64,000 nucleotides of DNA from positions 267,025 through 331,024 of the forward strand of contig NZ_JBEPSJ010000005.1 of NCBI RefSeq assembly GCF_040548875.1, given 5' to 3'. Both the position numbers and the translations under genes were made by a program. The notes beneath the pieces are model-generated. The model saw only the letters and a program-made list of their open reading frames with translations. It did no database searches and was not told where the DNA came from. The stretch's first letter is position 1, and every line of letters starts with the position of its first letter. Origin of the DNA: Conyzicola nivalis_A (GTDB lineage Bacteria > Actinomycetota > Actinomycetes > Actinomycetales > Microbacteriaceae). Below, one piece after another: positions 50,793 to 62,190 of the stretch.

Positions 50793-50906
50793 ATCGGCGA
50801 AGGGTGCGCCCACGGCGAACATCCAGCGGTCGTCCAGTGCTGAGGCAGTAACCTAGGCCTACATTTCTTCAGCAGGAAGGTGCTGGGCGTCTCGGCCCGG
50901 AACATC

Positions 50907-52913
<2,007 letters not shown>

Positions 52914-52919
52914 TCCGCC

Positions 52920-53498
52920 GTGTCTATCGACACCGGACGCATTGAGGCGGCGGTCGCCGAGATCCTCGCCGCCATCGGCGAAGACGTGAACCGTCCCGGC
53001 ATCGAGGCGACGCCGCGGCGGGTGGCCGCGGCGTACGCCGAGTTCTTCTCCGGCCTTGCCGTCGACCCCCTCGACCACCTGGCCGAGGCCGTCGATCTCG
53101 AGCCCGGCGAGCTCGGCGAGGTCGTGATCGTGCGCGACATCGAGTTCCGCTCGGTCTGCGAACACCACCTCCTGCCGTTCATCGGTACGGCCCATATCGC
53201 CTACGTGCCCGGCGAGAAGGTCGTCGGCCTCGGCAGCCTGCCGCGCGTCGTCGACACCCTCGCGTCCCGTCCACAACTGCAGGAGCGTCTCACCGAGGAG
53301 ATAGCCGACGCACTGCAGCAGGGTCTCAACCCGCGGGGGGTGCTCGTGGTGCTCGACGCCGCCCACCAGTGCGTGACTACCCGCGGCCCCCGGCAGAGCG
53401 CAAGTTCCACCGTGACTCTGGCGAGCCGCGGGACCCTGAGCGAAACTAGTGCGCGAGCGGAGATCGTTTCGCTGATCGGAGGCGGCGGACATGAATAG
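52920..53498 (+). CDS. folE: GTP cyclohydrolase I
   Basis: 192 residues from GTG 52920. ILAAIGEDVNRPGIEATPRR, EFRSVCEHHLLPFIGTAHIA (zinc-binding Cys and His) and GLGSLPRVVDTLASRPQLQE are canonical. It makes 7,8-dihydroneopterin triphosphate, the first step of folate synthesis. It heads the folE-folP-folB-folK run and overlaps folP by 8 bp. Confidence 0.97.
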   Translation: MSIDTGRIEAAVAEILAAIGEDVNRPGIEATPRRVAAAYAEFFSGLAVDPLDHLAEAVDLEPGELGEVVIVRDIEFRSVCEHHLLPFIGTAHIAYVPGEKVVGLGSLPRVVDTLASRPQLQERLTEEIADALQQGLNPRGVLVVLDAAHQCVTTRGPRQSASSTVTLASRGTLSETSARAEIVSLIGGGGHE

Positions 53499-54336
53499 CG
53501 ACATGGTTCTGGTGCGCAAGGCGGCCAGGCCGCGCCCGCGCATCATGGGGATCCTCAACGTGACCCCCGACTCGTTCAGCGACGGCGGGCGGTGGAACTC
53601 GGTCAACGACGCGATCGCCCACGGCGCGCTGCTGCACTCGCAGGGCGCAGACCTCATCGACGTCGGCGGCGAGTCCACCCGCCCGGGAGCGGTGCGCATC
53701 TCCCCCGAGGAGGAGCAGGACAGAGTGCTCCCGGTCGTCCGCGAACTCAGCGAACGAGGCATCCGCGTGAGCATCGACACGCTCAACTCGTCGACCGCGC
53801 GCGCCGCCGTCGACGCTGGAGCATCCATCGTCAACGACGTCTCCGGCGGCCTCGCCGACGACGAGATGTACCGCACCATCGCCGCGCTCGAGGGCGACTA
53901 CATCGTGTCGCACTGGCGCGGGCACAGCGAGAACATGGACGACCTCGCCACCTATAACGAGGTGGTCGGCGACGTGCGCACCGAGATCCAGCGCCGGGTC
54001 GCCGAGCTCATCGTCTGGGGCGTCGACGAGCGACGCATCGTCATCGATCCCGGTCTCGGATTCGCCAAGACCGGCAACGACAACTGGAAGCTGCTCGGCA
54101 ACCTCGACCGTCTCGCCAGCCTCGGCTACCCGATCCTGATCGGCGCATCGCGCAAGCGTTTCCTCGGCGAGCTGCTTCCCCCCGAGGCATCCGCCGCCGA
54201 CCGCGACCCGGCGACAGCCGTGATCAGCGCACTCGCCGCCCAGGCCGGCGTGTGGGGCGTGCGGGTGCACGACGTGGAGTCGACCCGCGCGGCCCTCGAC
54301 GTGTGGACCGAGTGGGAGAGGGGCCGGGCCGAGTGA
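53491..54336 (+). CDS. folP: Dihydropteroate synthase
   Basis: 281 residues. IMGILNVTPDSFSDGG, GADLIDVGGESTRPGAVRIS, NDVSGGLADDEM, RIVIDPGLGFAKTGNDNWKL and GASRKRFLGELLP cover all substrate loops. It joins p-aminobenzoate to dihydropterin pyrophosphate and is the sulfonamide target. It overlaps folE and folB, consistent with tight coupling of the folate pathway. Confidence 0.97.
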   Translation: MNSDMVLVRKAARPRPRIMGILNVTPDSFSDGGRWNSVNDAIAHGALLHSQGADLIDVGGESTRPGAVRISPEEEQDRVLPVVRELSERGIRVSIDTLNSSTARAAVDAGASIVNDVSGGLADDEMYRTIAALEGDYIVSHWRGHSENMDDLATYNEVVGDVRTEIQRRVAELIVWGVDERRIVIDPGLGFAKTGNDNWKLLGNLDRLASLGYPILIGASRKRFLGELLPPEASAADRDPATAVISALAAQAGVWGVRVHDVESTRAALDVWTEWERGRAE

Positions 54337-54701
54337 ACCCCCTCGATCAGATCGTGCTGACCGGGCTGCGGGCATCCGCCTTCCACGGCGTCTTCGAGAA
54401 CGAGCGCCGCGACGGTCAGGTGTTCGTGCTCGACGTCACCGTGCACCTCGACTTCGCCGCGGCCGCCGCCGCCGACGACCTCGAGAGCACCATCCACTAC
54501 GGCGTGCTCGCCGAAGAGATCGTGACCGCCGTCGAGCGTGACCCCGTCGACCTGATCGAGACCGTCGCCGAGCGCATCGCCCAGGTCGTGCTCACGCACC
54601 GGGCCGCCCAGCTCGTCACCGTCACCGTGCACAAGCCGAGCGCGCCCATCACCGTGCCGTTCGATGACGTCGCCGTCACCATCACCCGGGGGCGTGTCTG
54701 A
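54333..54701 (+). CDS. folB: Dihydroneopterin aldolase
   Basis: 122 residues from GTG 54333. IVLTGLRASAFHGVFENERR, GQVFVLDVTVHLDF, STIHYGVLAEEIVTAVE and DLIETVAERIAQVVL match FolB. It converts dihydroneopterin to 6-hydroxymethyl-dihydropterin. The start overlaps folP (GTGA) and its stop shares one base with folK. Confidence 0.96.
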   Translation: MNPLDQIVLTGLRASAFHGVFENERRDGQVFVLDVTVHLDFAAAAAADDLESTIHYGVLAEEIVTAVERDPVDLIETVAERIAQVVLTHRAAQLVTVTVHKPSAPITVPFDDVAVTITRGRV

Positions 54702-55234
54702 TGGTGATGCGCGAGCAACGCCTGCGCGTCGAGCTGCCCGCCGTGCTGTCGCTCGGCAGCAACCTCGGCGACCGGGAGGCGACTCTGCGTGCGGCGGTGG
54801 CCGAGATCGCCGCTCTGCCGCAGGTCACCGTGGTCGCGGCGTCCGGGCTCGTCGAGACGGACGCCGTCAAACTCGACGGCGTCGATACGGATGCACCGGC
54901 CTACCTGAACGCGGTCGTGACGGTTCGAACGAGCCTCGACCCCGACGAGCTGCTCTCCGCCCTCGGCGCGATCGAGCAGGAGCACGGACGTGTGCGCGAC
55001 GAACGCTGGGGGGACCGCACCCTCGACATCGACATCGTCGACTTCGGCGGACTCCGTGTCGACACCGACAGGCTCACCCTCCCGCACCCCCGTGCCGCCG
55101 AACGCGGATTCGTGCTCGTGCCCTGGCTCGAGATCGAACCGCACGCGGCGCTGCTCGCGCGCGGCAGGGTCGACCAACTGCCCGCCGCCACCCTCGACGA
55201 CGTGCGCCCCTACCCTGCGAGGCCTCTCCTGTGA
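54701..55234 (+). CDS. folK: 2-amino-4-hydroxy-6-hydroxymethyldihydropteridine pyrophosphokinase
   Basis: 177 residues. LSLGSNLGDREATLRAAVAE, AYLNAVVTVRTSLDPDELLS, and ERWGDRTLDIDIVDFGG followed by LPHPRAAERGFVLVPWLEIE are the HPPK signature blocks. It pyrophosphorylates the pterin for FolP. The next gene starts in its last codon (GTGA). Confidence 0.96.
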   Translation: MVMREQRLRVELPAVLSLGSNLGDREATLRAAVAEIAALPQVTVVAASGLVETDAVKLDGVDTDAPAYLNAVVTVRTSLDPDELLSALGAIEQEHGRVRDERWGDRTLDIDIVDFGGLRVDTDRLTLPHPRAAERGFVLVPWLEIEPHAALLARGRVDQLPAATLDDVRPYPARPLL

Positions 55235-55710
55235 CACGCACCCGCCCCTCCGTGCTGCTGCTGCTCGCGCTGATCGGAGCCGTCGTCGGCTGGTTCCTGG
55301 AGATCGGGCTGGTCGCGAGCGGTCGCCCGTCGTTCGTGCCGCCGGTGACGCTCGCGGCCGCGCTCGCCCTCATCGGCGTCGTCGTCGTCGTGCTGGCGCT
55401 TCCGGTGTACCGGGTGGTGCGCGGAACTGCGAAGACACGGGTCGACCCGTTCTACGCCACGCGCGCGGTCGTCCTGGCGAAGGCGTCGAGCATGACCGGC
55501 GCGCTCCTCGGCGGAACGGCGGCGGCGATCCTGGTGTTCCTGCTCACGCGCTCGGTCATCCCGCCCACGTCGGCGCTCGCCCCGGCGATCGCGACGGTCG
55601 TTGCCGCTATCCTGCTCTTGGCGGGCGGGCTCATTGCTGAGAAAATGTGCACGTTGCCGCCGAGCGACGACGATCCCACCAACCTCCCCGCCAGTCAGGA
55701 CCACGCGTGA
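55231..55710 (+). CDS. DUF3180 membrane protein
   Basis: 159 residues with four hydrophobic segments: SVLLLLALIGAVVGWFLEIG, PPVTLAAALALIGVVVVVLA, SSMTGALLGGTAAAILVFLL and ALAPAIATVVAAILLLAGGL. The layout and position after folK match DUF3180, a conserved actinobacterial family of unknown function. Between the second and third helices lies DPFYATRAVVLAKASS, the most conserved block. It overlaps folK and the next gene by 4 bp each. Confidence 0.85.
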   Translation: MTRTRPSVLLLLALIGAVVGWFLEIGLVASGRPSFVPPVTLAAALALIGVVVVVLALPVYRVVRGTAKTRVDPFYATRAVVLAKASSMTGALLGGTAAAILVFLLTRSVIPPTSALAPAIATVVAAILLLAGGLIAEKMCTLPPSDDDPTNLPASQDHA

Positions 55711-56192
55711 CGAACCGCCTCGACCTTCCCGAGATCACCTGGCACCGCGTCTCACCGCGCTACATCGTGGTCGACGTCGTCGGAGGGCTGGTCTTCGCGC
55801 TCATCGTCGTGGGCGCCGGCGCGGCCGTCGCCTACTTCACCGGGCTGACCTGGCTCTGGATCGTCGTCGCCGCGGTCGCCCTCGTCTTCGTGATCGCCCT
55901 CGCGCTGACCCCTCGCCGGGTGCGCTCCATCGGGTACCAGCTGCGTGACGACGACGTGCTCTTCCGCCGCGGCATCCTGTACCAGCGTTTCGTCGCCGTC
56001 CCCTACGGTCGTATGCAACTCGTCGACATCAACCGCGGCCCGCTCGACCGCGCGCTCGGCCTGAGCGAGCTGAAGTTCGTCACCGCGGCTGCGGCGACCG
56101 GCGTGGTGATCCCCGGGCTCGCCGAGGCAGACGCCGAGGAGTTGAGAGACCGACTCGTCGCCCTGGCCGAGAGCCGCAGGGCCGGCCTGTGA
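55707..56192 (+). CDS. PH domain-containing membrane protein (YdbS-like)
   Basis: 161 residues. After RVSPRYIVVDVVGGLVFALI there are two membrane helices, then a bacterial PH (bPH2) domain: RRVRSIGYQLRDDDVLFRRG, VPYGRMQLVDINRGPLDRAL, GLSELKFVTAAAATGVVIPG. This matches YdbS-type proteins, which pair with larger YdbT-type partners. The next gene is that partner. The function is unknown; a membrane or envelope role is inferred. Confidence 0.88.
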   Translation: MTNRLDLPEITWHRVSPRYIVVDVVGGLVFALIVVGAGAAVAYFTGLTWLWIVVAAVALVFVIALALTPRRVRSIGYQLRDDDVLFRRGILYQRFVAVPYGRMQLVDINRGPLDRALGLSELKFVTAAAATGVVIPGLAEADAEELRDRLVALAESRRAGL

Positions 56193-57796
56193 CCTCCTTC
56201 ACCGACGGTGAGTGGCACCGGCTGCATCCGCTCACCCCGCTGTTGCGCGGCGGTATCGCGTTCGTGGCGATTCTCGGCTTCTTCCTCTACAACCTGCGCG
56301 ACATCCTGATCGAGGAGTTCTTCGGCGCCCGCAGCGGCGAGAGCGAGCCGCTCGTCTGGCTGTACGAGAGCGAGTACTTCGTGCTCGCCCTGATCGCGAT
56401 CGCCGTGGGGCTCGCCGTCGTGATCGTCGGCTACTACCTCGCCTGGAAGATGAACACCTTCCGCATCACCGACGAGGTCGTCGAGGTGCGCAGCGGCATC
56501 GTGTTCCGGCGCAACCGCAAGGGGCGACTCGACCGCATCCAGGGCATCAACATCGGTCGGCCGCTCCTCGCGCGCCTGCTCGGCGCAGCGCGCCTCGAGG
56601 TCAATGTCGCCGGTCAAGACGCCAACATCAAGCTCGACTACCTGTCGTCGGCGGCGGCCGACGAGTTGCGCGGCGAGATCCTCATCCTCGCGTCGGGCAG
56701 CCGCATCGCCGCTGCCGCCGCGCAGGCACCCGCCCCGGGCGGCCCGGTCAGTCTCCTCGACCAGCGGGTGGCCGAACTGCTGGCGCCCGAGCTCGACCCT
56801 AATCTCGCGCCGCCCGAGTCCGTCGTGCAGATGCACACCGGCCGGCTCATCGGATCGCTGCTGCTGAGCGGTTTCAGCGTCTTCGTGCTCGCGCTCATCG
56901 GCGGCATCATCTGGGGCGTCGCGGCCACCGGCTCGTACCTCTTCCTGATCGGCGTGCTGCCCGCGCTCATCGGAACGGGCAGCTTCTACATCACCCGCTT
57001 CACCCGGTCGCTGCGCTACAGCATCGCGGGAACCCCCGACGGCGTGCGCATCGGCTTCGGCCTGCTGTCGACCAGCAACGAGACCCTGCCGCCCGGCCGC
57101 GTACACTCGGTGCAGGTGACCCAGCCACTGCTCTGGCGCCCGTCGGGCTGGTGGGAGATCAAGGTCAACCGCGCCTCGACGTCCTCCGCCAAGGGCGCGG
57201 CCGGGCAGGCGAACACGACCATCCTCCCGGTCGGCAACGTCGACGATGTGCGCAAGGTGCTCGCCCTCGTGCTGCCCGGGCTCACCGACGACGCCTCGGT
57301 CGAGCTGCTCACCCGCGGCATGCTCTCCAAGGGCGGAGACGACGGCTTCGTCAACTCCCCGCGCCGGTCGCGCGTCTGGCTGTGGTTCTCGTGGCGCCGC
57401 AACGGATTCGCGCTGCTGCCCGGCGCCGTGGTGCTGCGCCAGGGCGCGATCTGGCGCCAGCTCACGATCGTGCCGCAGGCGCGTATGCAGAGTGTGGCGT
57501 TGCAGCAGGGTCCGCTGTTCCGGGCGCTGCGGCTCGCGTCGGTCAAGGTGCACACCGTCGCAGGCCCGATCGTGCCGTCGCTGGGCGGGATCGACGCCGA
57601 CGAGGCCACCCGGTTCTTCCGTGAGGTGGCGGATGCCGCGATCGCGTCGTCGACCGCCGACACCAGTCACCGCTGGCGCTCGAGCGAGAACGCGCCGCCG
57701 CTTCCCGTGATGCCCGACGCCGCCCCTCCCGTTTCCGCCCCTCCTGTCGGCGCCCCGCCCGCACCGTCGCAGAACCCCGACGGGGTCGGCGCGTGA
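56189..57796 (+). CDS. PH domain-containing membrane protein (YdbT-like)
   Basis: 535 residues with repeated units of paired helices and bPH2 domains: EVRSGIVFRRNRKGRLDRIQ near 95, GFGLLSTSNETLPPGRVHSV near 285, and LRQGAIWRQLTIVPQARMQS near 415. This is the YdbT arrangement. A Pro/Ala-rich tail ends it. It overlaps the YdbS-like gene by 4 bp, and the two probably form a complex. No enzymatic motif is seen. Confidence 0.88.
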   Translation: MTSFTDGEWHRLHPLTPLLRGGIAFVAILGFFLYNLRDILIEEFFGARSGESEPLVWLYESEYFVLALIAIAVGLAVVIVGYYLAWKMNTFRITDEVVEVRSGIVFRRNRKGRLDRIQGINIGRPLLARLLGAARLEVNVAGQDANIKLDYLSSAAADELRGEILILASGSRIAAAAAQAPAPGGPVSLLDQRVAELLAPELDPNLAPPESVVQMHTGRLIGSLLLSGFSVFVLALIGGIIWGVAATGSYLFLIGVLPALIGTGSFYITRFTRSLRYSIAGTPDGVRIGFGLLSTSNETLPPGRVHSVQVTQPLLWRPSGWWEIKVNRASTSSAKGAAGQANTTILPVGNVDDVRKVLALVLPGLTDDASVELLTRGMLSKGGDDGFVNSPRRSRVWLWFSWRRNGFALLPGAVVLRQGAIWRQLTIVPQARMQSVALQQGPLFRALRLASVKVHTVAGPIVPSLGGIDADEATRFFREVADAAIASSTADTSHRWRSSENAPPLPVMPDAAPPVSAPPVGAPPAPSQNPDGVGA

Positions 57797-58500
57797 GCGG
57801 GCCCTCCGGCCGCCTCGGCGTCGGCATCATCGGCGCCGGACGTGTCGGCCCCGTGCTCGGCGCCGCCCTCGCCGGCGCCGGCCACGCCATCGTCGGCATC
57901 ACCGCGACCTCGCAAGACAGCAGGGACCGCGCCGAGGCGATGCTGCCCGGTGTGCCGGTGCTCGAGATCCCCGACCTGATCGAGCGCAGCGAACTCGTGA
58001 TCCTCGCGGTGCCGTCCGACCAGCTCGAGCAGCTCGTCGCCGGCCTCGCTGCCGTCGGCGCCTGGCAGCCCGGACAGCTCGTGCTGCACACGGCGCCCGG
58101 GTTCGGCACCGGCGTCCTCGCCCCCGCCACAGCAGCCGGGGTGATTCCGCTCGCGGTGCACCCGGCCATGGTCTTCACCGGAACGAGCCTCGACCTCGTC
58201 CGTCTCGCCGAGAGCTACTGCGCGGTGACGTCGCCGACACCGGTGCAGCCCATCGGCCAGGCCCTCGTCGTCGAGATGGGCGCCGAGCCGATCGTCGTCG
58301 CGGAGTCCGACCGCGCTGCCTACGCCGAGGCCATCGAGACGGCCACGAGCTTCTCGGCCGCGATCGTCGGCCAGGCAGTCGGAATCCTCAGCGAGCTCGG
58401 CATCGAGGCGCCGGGCAGGTTTCTCGGACCGCTCGTGCGCTCCTCGGTCGAGACCGCGCTGCAGTGCGTGTCCTCGTCGGAGCATCCGTTCCTCGAGTAG
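57793..58500 (+). CDS. Rossmann-fold DUF2520 / F420-dependent oxidoreductase-like protein
   Basis: 235 residues. GVGIIGAGRVGPVLGAALAG is a dinucleotide-binding Rossmann start, followed by LVILAVPSDQLEQLVAGLAA and HPAMVFTGTSLDLVRL, as in Rossmann-like DUF2520 proteins commonly encoded just before panC in actinobacteria. The C-terminal helical part is shorter than in many relatives. The substrate is unknown; a link to pantothenate metabolism is suggested only by position. Confidence 0.82.
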   Translation: MSGPSGRLGVGIIGAGRVGPVLGAALAGAGHAIVGITATSQDSRDRAEAMLPGVPVLEIPDLIERSELVILAVPSDQLEQLVAGLAAVGAWQPGQLVLHTAPGFGTGVLAPATAAGVIPLAVHPAMVFTGTSLDLVRLAESYCAVTSPTPVQPIGQALVVEMGAEPIVVAESDRAAYAEAIETATSFSAAIVGQAVGILSELGIEAPGRFLGPLVRSSVETALQCVSSSEHPFLE

Positions 58501-58604
58501 GCGCGCGCAGCATCCGCCCGCACTCGCCGCCCGCGCTTCTGCCCGCGGGTAGCATCGATAGTCGGCCTTTCGCACGAAGGGCACCCAGCATCGAGGAGTC
58601 GCCC

Positions 58605-59444
58605 GTGTCCGTCACCGTTGTCGAGACGATCGCCGAGCTGCGCGCCGCGCTGGAGGGCCGCACCGTCGCACTCGTGCCGACCATGGGCGCCCTGCACGAC
58701 GGACACCTCGCGCTCGTGAACCGGGCCGCCGAACTCGCCGACACCGTCGTCGTCTCCATCTTCGTGAACCCGCTGCAGTTCGGGCCGAACGAAGACCTCG
58801 ACAAGTACCCGCGAACCCTCGCCGACGACCTCGTCAAGCTCGACGCTGCCGGGGTCGAGTTCGTCTTCGCGCCGTCCGTCGACGAGATGTATCCGACCGG
58901 CCCGAGCCAGACCCGCGTCACCGCCGGCCAGGTCGGCACGCTGTTCGAGGGCCGCTCCCGCCCCGGGCACTTCGACGGGATGCTCACCGTGGTCGCGAAA
59001 CTGCTCGGCATCGTGCGTCCGGCGTCCGTGCTGTTCGGGCAGAAGGACGCCCAGCAGGTGTTCCTCGTGCAGCGCATGGTCGCGGATCTCGACGTCGCCA
59101 CCTCCGTCGAGGTCGTGCCGACGGTGCGCGAGCAGAACGGGCTCGCCCTGTCGAGCCGCAACCGGTACCTCGACGAGCGCGAGAAGCGCGCCGCCCTCGC
59201 GCTGTCGACCGCGCTCGAGGCGGCGCAGTCGTCGGGTGATCGCGGCATCGACGCCGTGCTCGCCGCAGCCCAGTCGGTGCTCATGGGCGAGAACCTCGTG
59301 CGTCTCGACTACCTGAGCGTCGTGAATCCCGCAACCTTCCTCCCCGTCGACGACGACTACCGCGGCCGGGCCCGCGTGCTCATCGCCGCCCGTGTCGGCG
59401 AGACCCGCCTGATCGACAACGAGCTCATCCATCTGGGCGGCTGA
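58605..59444 (+). CDS. panC: Pantothenate synthetase
   Basis: 279 residues from GTG 58605, supported by GAGGAG 7 bp upstream. VALVPTMGALHDGHLALVNR (HIGH-like), SIFVNPLQFGPNEDLDKYPR, LFEGRSRPGHFDGMLTVVAK, LFGQKDAQQVFLVQRM and LALSSRNRYLDEREKRAAL define PanC. It condenses pantoate with beta-alanine using ATP. No panB or panD is nearby. lysS follows after 49 bp. Confidence 0.96.
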   Translation: MSVTVVETIAELRAALEGRTVALVPTMGALHDGHLALVNRAAELADTVVVSIFVNPLQFGPNEDLDKYPRTLADDLVKLDAAGVEFVFAPSVDEMYPTGPSQTRVTAGQVGTLFEGRSRPGHFDGMLTVVAKLLGIVRPASVLFGQKDAQQVFLVQRMVADLDVATSVEVVPTVREQNGLALSSRNRYLDEREKRAALALSTALEAAQSSGDRGIDAVLAAAQSVLMGENLVRLDYLSVVNPATFLPVDDDYRGRARVLIAARVGETRLIDNELIHLGG

Positions 59445-59493
59445 GCCCCCCGGTTACCATTGACCGTTGACCACCGCAGCGCCAGGAGACCCA

Positions 59494-61002
59494 TTGACCG
59501 AGCACGACGCCGAACTTACCGCCACTGAGCTCGCCGAACAGAGCGAGCAGAGCGAACAGAAGCTGATCCGCCTGGCCAAGCGCGACCGGCTGCTGGCAGA
59601 GGGCGAGGCCTACCCGGTCGCCGTTCCGATCACGACGAGCATCGCCGCGGTGCGCACCGAGTACGAGAACCTCGAGACCGACGCGACCACCGGCGACATC
59701 GTCGGTCTCGCCGGCCGCATCGTGCACGCCCGCAACACCGGCAAGCTCTGCTTCGCCAGCCTGCAGGCCGGCGACGGCCAGCGCATCCAGGCCATGGTGA
59801 GCCTCGGCGAGGTGGGCGAGGAGTCGCTGCAGCGCTGGAAGGACCTCGTCGACCTCGGCGACCACGTCTTCGTATCCGGCGAGGTCATCTCCAGCCGCCG
59901 GGGCGAGCTGTCGATCATGGTGAAAGACTGGCAGATCGCGGCGAAGGCGATCCTGCCGCTGCCGAACCTGCACTCCGAGCTCAGCGACGAGGCACGCGTG
60001 CGCAGCCGCTACCTCGACCTCATCGTGCGCGAGCAGGCCCGCTTCGTGGTCAAGGCCCGCGCCAAGGTGAACGCGAGCCTGCGCGACACGTTCGCCAAGT
60101 ACGACTACCTCGAGGTCGAGACGCCGATGCTGCAGACCATGCACGGCGGAGCATCCGCCCGTCCCTTCGTCACCCACTCGAACGCCTTCGACACCGAGCT
60201 GTTCCTGCGCATCGCGCCCGAGCTCTTCCTCAAGCGCGCCGTCGTCGGCGGTCTCGACCGCGTGTTCGAGATCAACCGCAACTTCCGCAACGAGGGGGCC
60301 GACTCCACGCACTCGCCCGAGTTCGCCATGCTCGAGGCCTACCAGGCCTACGGCGACTACAACCAGATCGCCGACCTGACGCAGGAGATGATCCAGAACG
60401 CGGCCATCGCCGTGAGCGGGTCGACCACGGTGCAGTGGGCGGATGGCACGGCCTTCGACCTCGGCGGTGACTGGGACCGCATCTCGATGTACGAGTCGCT
60501 GTCCGAGGCATCCGGAGTCTCGATCACCCCCGCGACGAGCGTCGACGAGCTGAAGGCGCTCGCCGACAAGGAGGGAGTCGAGGTGCACCTGGCGAACCAC
60601 GGCAAGTACGTGGAGGAGCTGTGGGAGCACTTCGTCAAGACCGACCTGATCCGCCCCACGTTCGTCATGGACTTCCCCATCGAGACGAGCCCGCTCGTGC
60701 GCGCGCACCGCAGCAAGGCCGGCGTGGTCGAGAAGTGGGACCTCTACATCCGCGGATTCGAGCTGGCGACAGGCTACTCCGAGCTCGTCGACCCCGTCCT
60801 CCAGCGCGAGCGCTTCGTCGAGCAGGCGCAGCTGGCCAGCAAGGGCGACCTCGAGGCCATGCGTCTCGACGAGGAGTTCCTGCGCGCGCTCGAGCACGGG
60901 ATGCCGCCGTCGGGCGGAATGGGCATGGGCATCGACCGCCTGCTCATGGCGATCACCGGGCTGGGCATCCGCGAGACGATCCTCTTCCCGCTGGTCAAGT
61001 AG
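59494..61002 (+). CDS. lysS: Lysyl-tRNA synthetase (class II)
   Basis: 502 residues from TTG 59494, chosen because AGGAGA lies 8 bp upstream; a TTG nine codons earlier lacks one. The anticodon-binding OB domain (GLAGRIVHARNTGKLCFASL) precedes class II motif 1, motif 2 (RVFEINRNFRNEGADSTHSP) and motif 3 (GGMGMGIDRLLMAITG). It charges tRNA-Lys. The order panC-lysS is common in actinobacteria. A GGTTGAGTA-type repeat follows the stop. Confidence 0.96.
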   Translation: MTEHDAELTATELAEQSEQSEQKLIRLAKRDRLLAEGEAYPVAVPITTSIAAVRTEYENLETDATTGDIVGLAGRIVHARNTGKLCFASLQAGDGQRIQAMVSLGEVGEESLQRWKDLVDLGDHVFVSGEVISSRRGELSIMVKDWQIAAKAILPLPNLHSELSDEARVRSRYLDLIVREQARFVVKARAKVNASLRDTFAKYDYLEVETPMLQTMHGGASARPFVTHSNAFDTELFLRIAPELFLKRAVVGGLDRVFEINRNFRNEGADSTHSPEFAMLEAYQAYGDYNQIADLTQEMIQNAAIAVSGSTTVQWADGTAFDLGGDWDRISMYESLSEASGVSITPATSVDELKALADKEGVEVHLANHGKYVEELWEHFVKTDLIRPTFVMDFPIETSPLVRAHRSKAGVVEKWDLYIRGFELATGYSELVDPVLQRERFVEQAQLASKGDLEAMRLDEEFLRALEHGMPPSGGMGMGIDRLLMAITGLGIRETILFPLVK

Positions 61003-61006
61003 CCCG

Positions 61007-61042
61007 CTGGTTGAGTAGGTCGCTCGCGGCCGTATCGAAACC
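61007..61042. repeat. GGTTGAGTA...TATCGAAACC intergenic repeat
   Basis: A short imperfect palindrome with GGTTGAGTA at the left and TATCGAAACC at the right, around a GC core. From memory, closely similar sequences are scattered between genes in many Microbacteriaceae. It fills the gap between lysS and pirin, and the pirin stop overlaps its last base. Confidence 0.65.
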
Positions 61043-62019
61043 TAACCCCGCGGCTTGAGCCGGACGCCCGGCAGCTCGGGCGCCGGCAGCGGTCGTCCGT
61101 CGTACCCGGCCACCCGCCCGAAGCGACCGTCGTCGTCGGCGCCACCGACGACATCCGTCTGCCACTCGGTTCTGAAGCCCACGATCTCCTCGTGGGTTCG
61201 GCCGATGAAGTTCCACCACATGATGATGCTCTCGCCGAACGGGGTGCCGCCGATGAGCAGCAGACGCGCCCCCTCGGGGCCGGCCTCGAGGCGCAGAACG
61301 CTCGCCCCCGGCTCGCGGTAGGCGAGGTGGGCGATTGGAACGTCGTCGCCGTCGACGCCGAGCGACCCCGCGTCGAGCAGCACGCCGTGTTCGAATCCGG
61401 CGTCGACCGGCAGCTCGACGGTGGCGAACGGCTCCAGGTCGATCTGGGCGCCGACGATCGGGCTGAACGCGGTCGCCGGGGAGACGCTTCCCAGCAGCGA
61501 CCCGAGGAATACGCGAACCGTCGCGGCATCGAACGCCACCGCGGGCGGCGCGTAGTGCTCGAACGCGGGGGAGCCGTGTCGGGCGGCATCGGGCAGGGCG
61601 AGCCAGAGCTGCGCGCCGTGGAGCACGGTGGTCGCGGGTGTGGACACCTCCGAGTGCGCGATCCCGCCGCCGGCCGTCATGAGGTTCAACTCGCCGGGAC
61701 GCACCGGCGCGTGGCTCCCGATGCTGTCGCGGTGGTCGATCTCTCCGGCGAAGAGCCAGCTCACCGTCTGCAAGCCGGTGTGCGGATGCGGCGGAACGAC
61801 CATGCCACCGCGCTCGGTCACCACGTCAGGGCCGTAGTGGTCGACGAAGCACCACGCGCCGATCAACGAGCGGTGACGCTGCGGAAGCGTGCGCCGCACG
61901 CCCATCGCCCGCGGGCCTCCAAGCGGCACATCGCGCGGTTCGAGGATCTCGACGGCGCCGACCACGGGTGGCTCGGTGTCGATCACGAGCTCCGGAGGCT
62001 CTTTCTCGAGGTTGCTCAT
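61042..62019 (-). CDS. Pirin family protein
   Basis: 325 residues. The cupin metal-binding block is clear: GAWCFVDHYGPD, MVVPPHPHTGLQTVSWLFAG and EIDHRDSIGSHAPVRPGELN, with LMTAGGGIAHSEV. The C-terminal Pirin_C domain has HLAYREPGASVLRLEAGPEG-like text and LLIGGTPFGESIIMWWNFIG. Such proteins are iron-binding dioxygenase-like or regulatory; some degrade quercetin. The role here is unknown. It converges on lysS. Confidence 0.92.
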   Translation of the reverse strand: MSNLEKEPPELVIDTEPPVVGAVEILEPRDVPLGGPRAMGVRRTLPQRHRSLIGAWCFVDHYGPDVVTERGGMVVPPHPHTGLQTVSWLFAGEIDHRDSIGSHAPVRPGELNLMTAGGGIAHSEVSTPATTVLHGAQLWLALPDAARHGSPAFEHYAPPAVAFDAATVRVFLGSLLGSVSPATAFSPIVGAQIDLEPFATVELPVDAGFEHGVLLDAGSLGVDGDDVPIAHLAYREPGASVLRLEAGPEGARLLLIGGTPFGESIIMWWNFIGRTHEEIVGFRTEWQTDVVGGADDDGRFGRVAGYDGRPLPAPELPGVRLKPRG

Positions 62020-62043
62020 GCGATAAGCGTAAACTCTTGGGTC

Positions 62044-62184
62044 ATGAGCGATCTCAAGCTTCCCGGTGAAGAAAAGAAGAAGAAGGAAACGTCGCTCGCC
62101 CGCGTCGCGATCTGGATCGCCGTCGGCGGCGTCGGCGCGTACACGCTCATCACCGGCATCGCCGGAATCATCGCCAAGGGTTGA
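62044..62184 (+). CDS. Small membrane protein, 46 residues
   Basis: A lysine-rich start (SDLKLPGEEKKKKETSLARV) is followed by one membrane helix (AIWIAVGGVGAYTLITGIAG). Its ATG is 24 bp from the divergent pirin start. I do not recognise the family. Positive charges before the helix suggest an N-in topology. Confidence 0.7.
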   Translation: MSDLKLPGEEKKKKETSLARVAIWIAVGGVGAYTLITGIAGIIAKG

Positions 62185-62190
62185 TCAGCG

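Noticed and set aside
50880..50906. GTG at 50880 as the ftsH start.
   Set aside because: It would put AGGAAG almost touching the start codon, and the family starts with an MDFKRI-like sequence at 50907; it remains a minor alternative.
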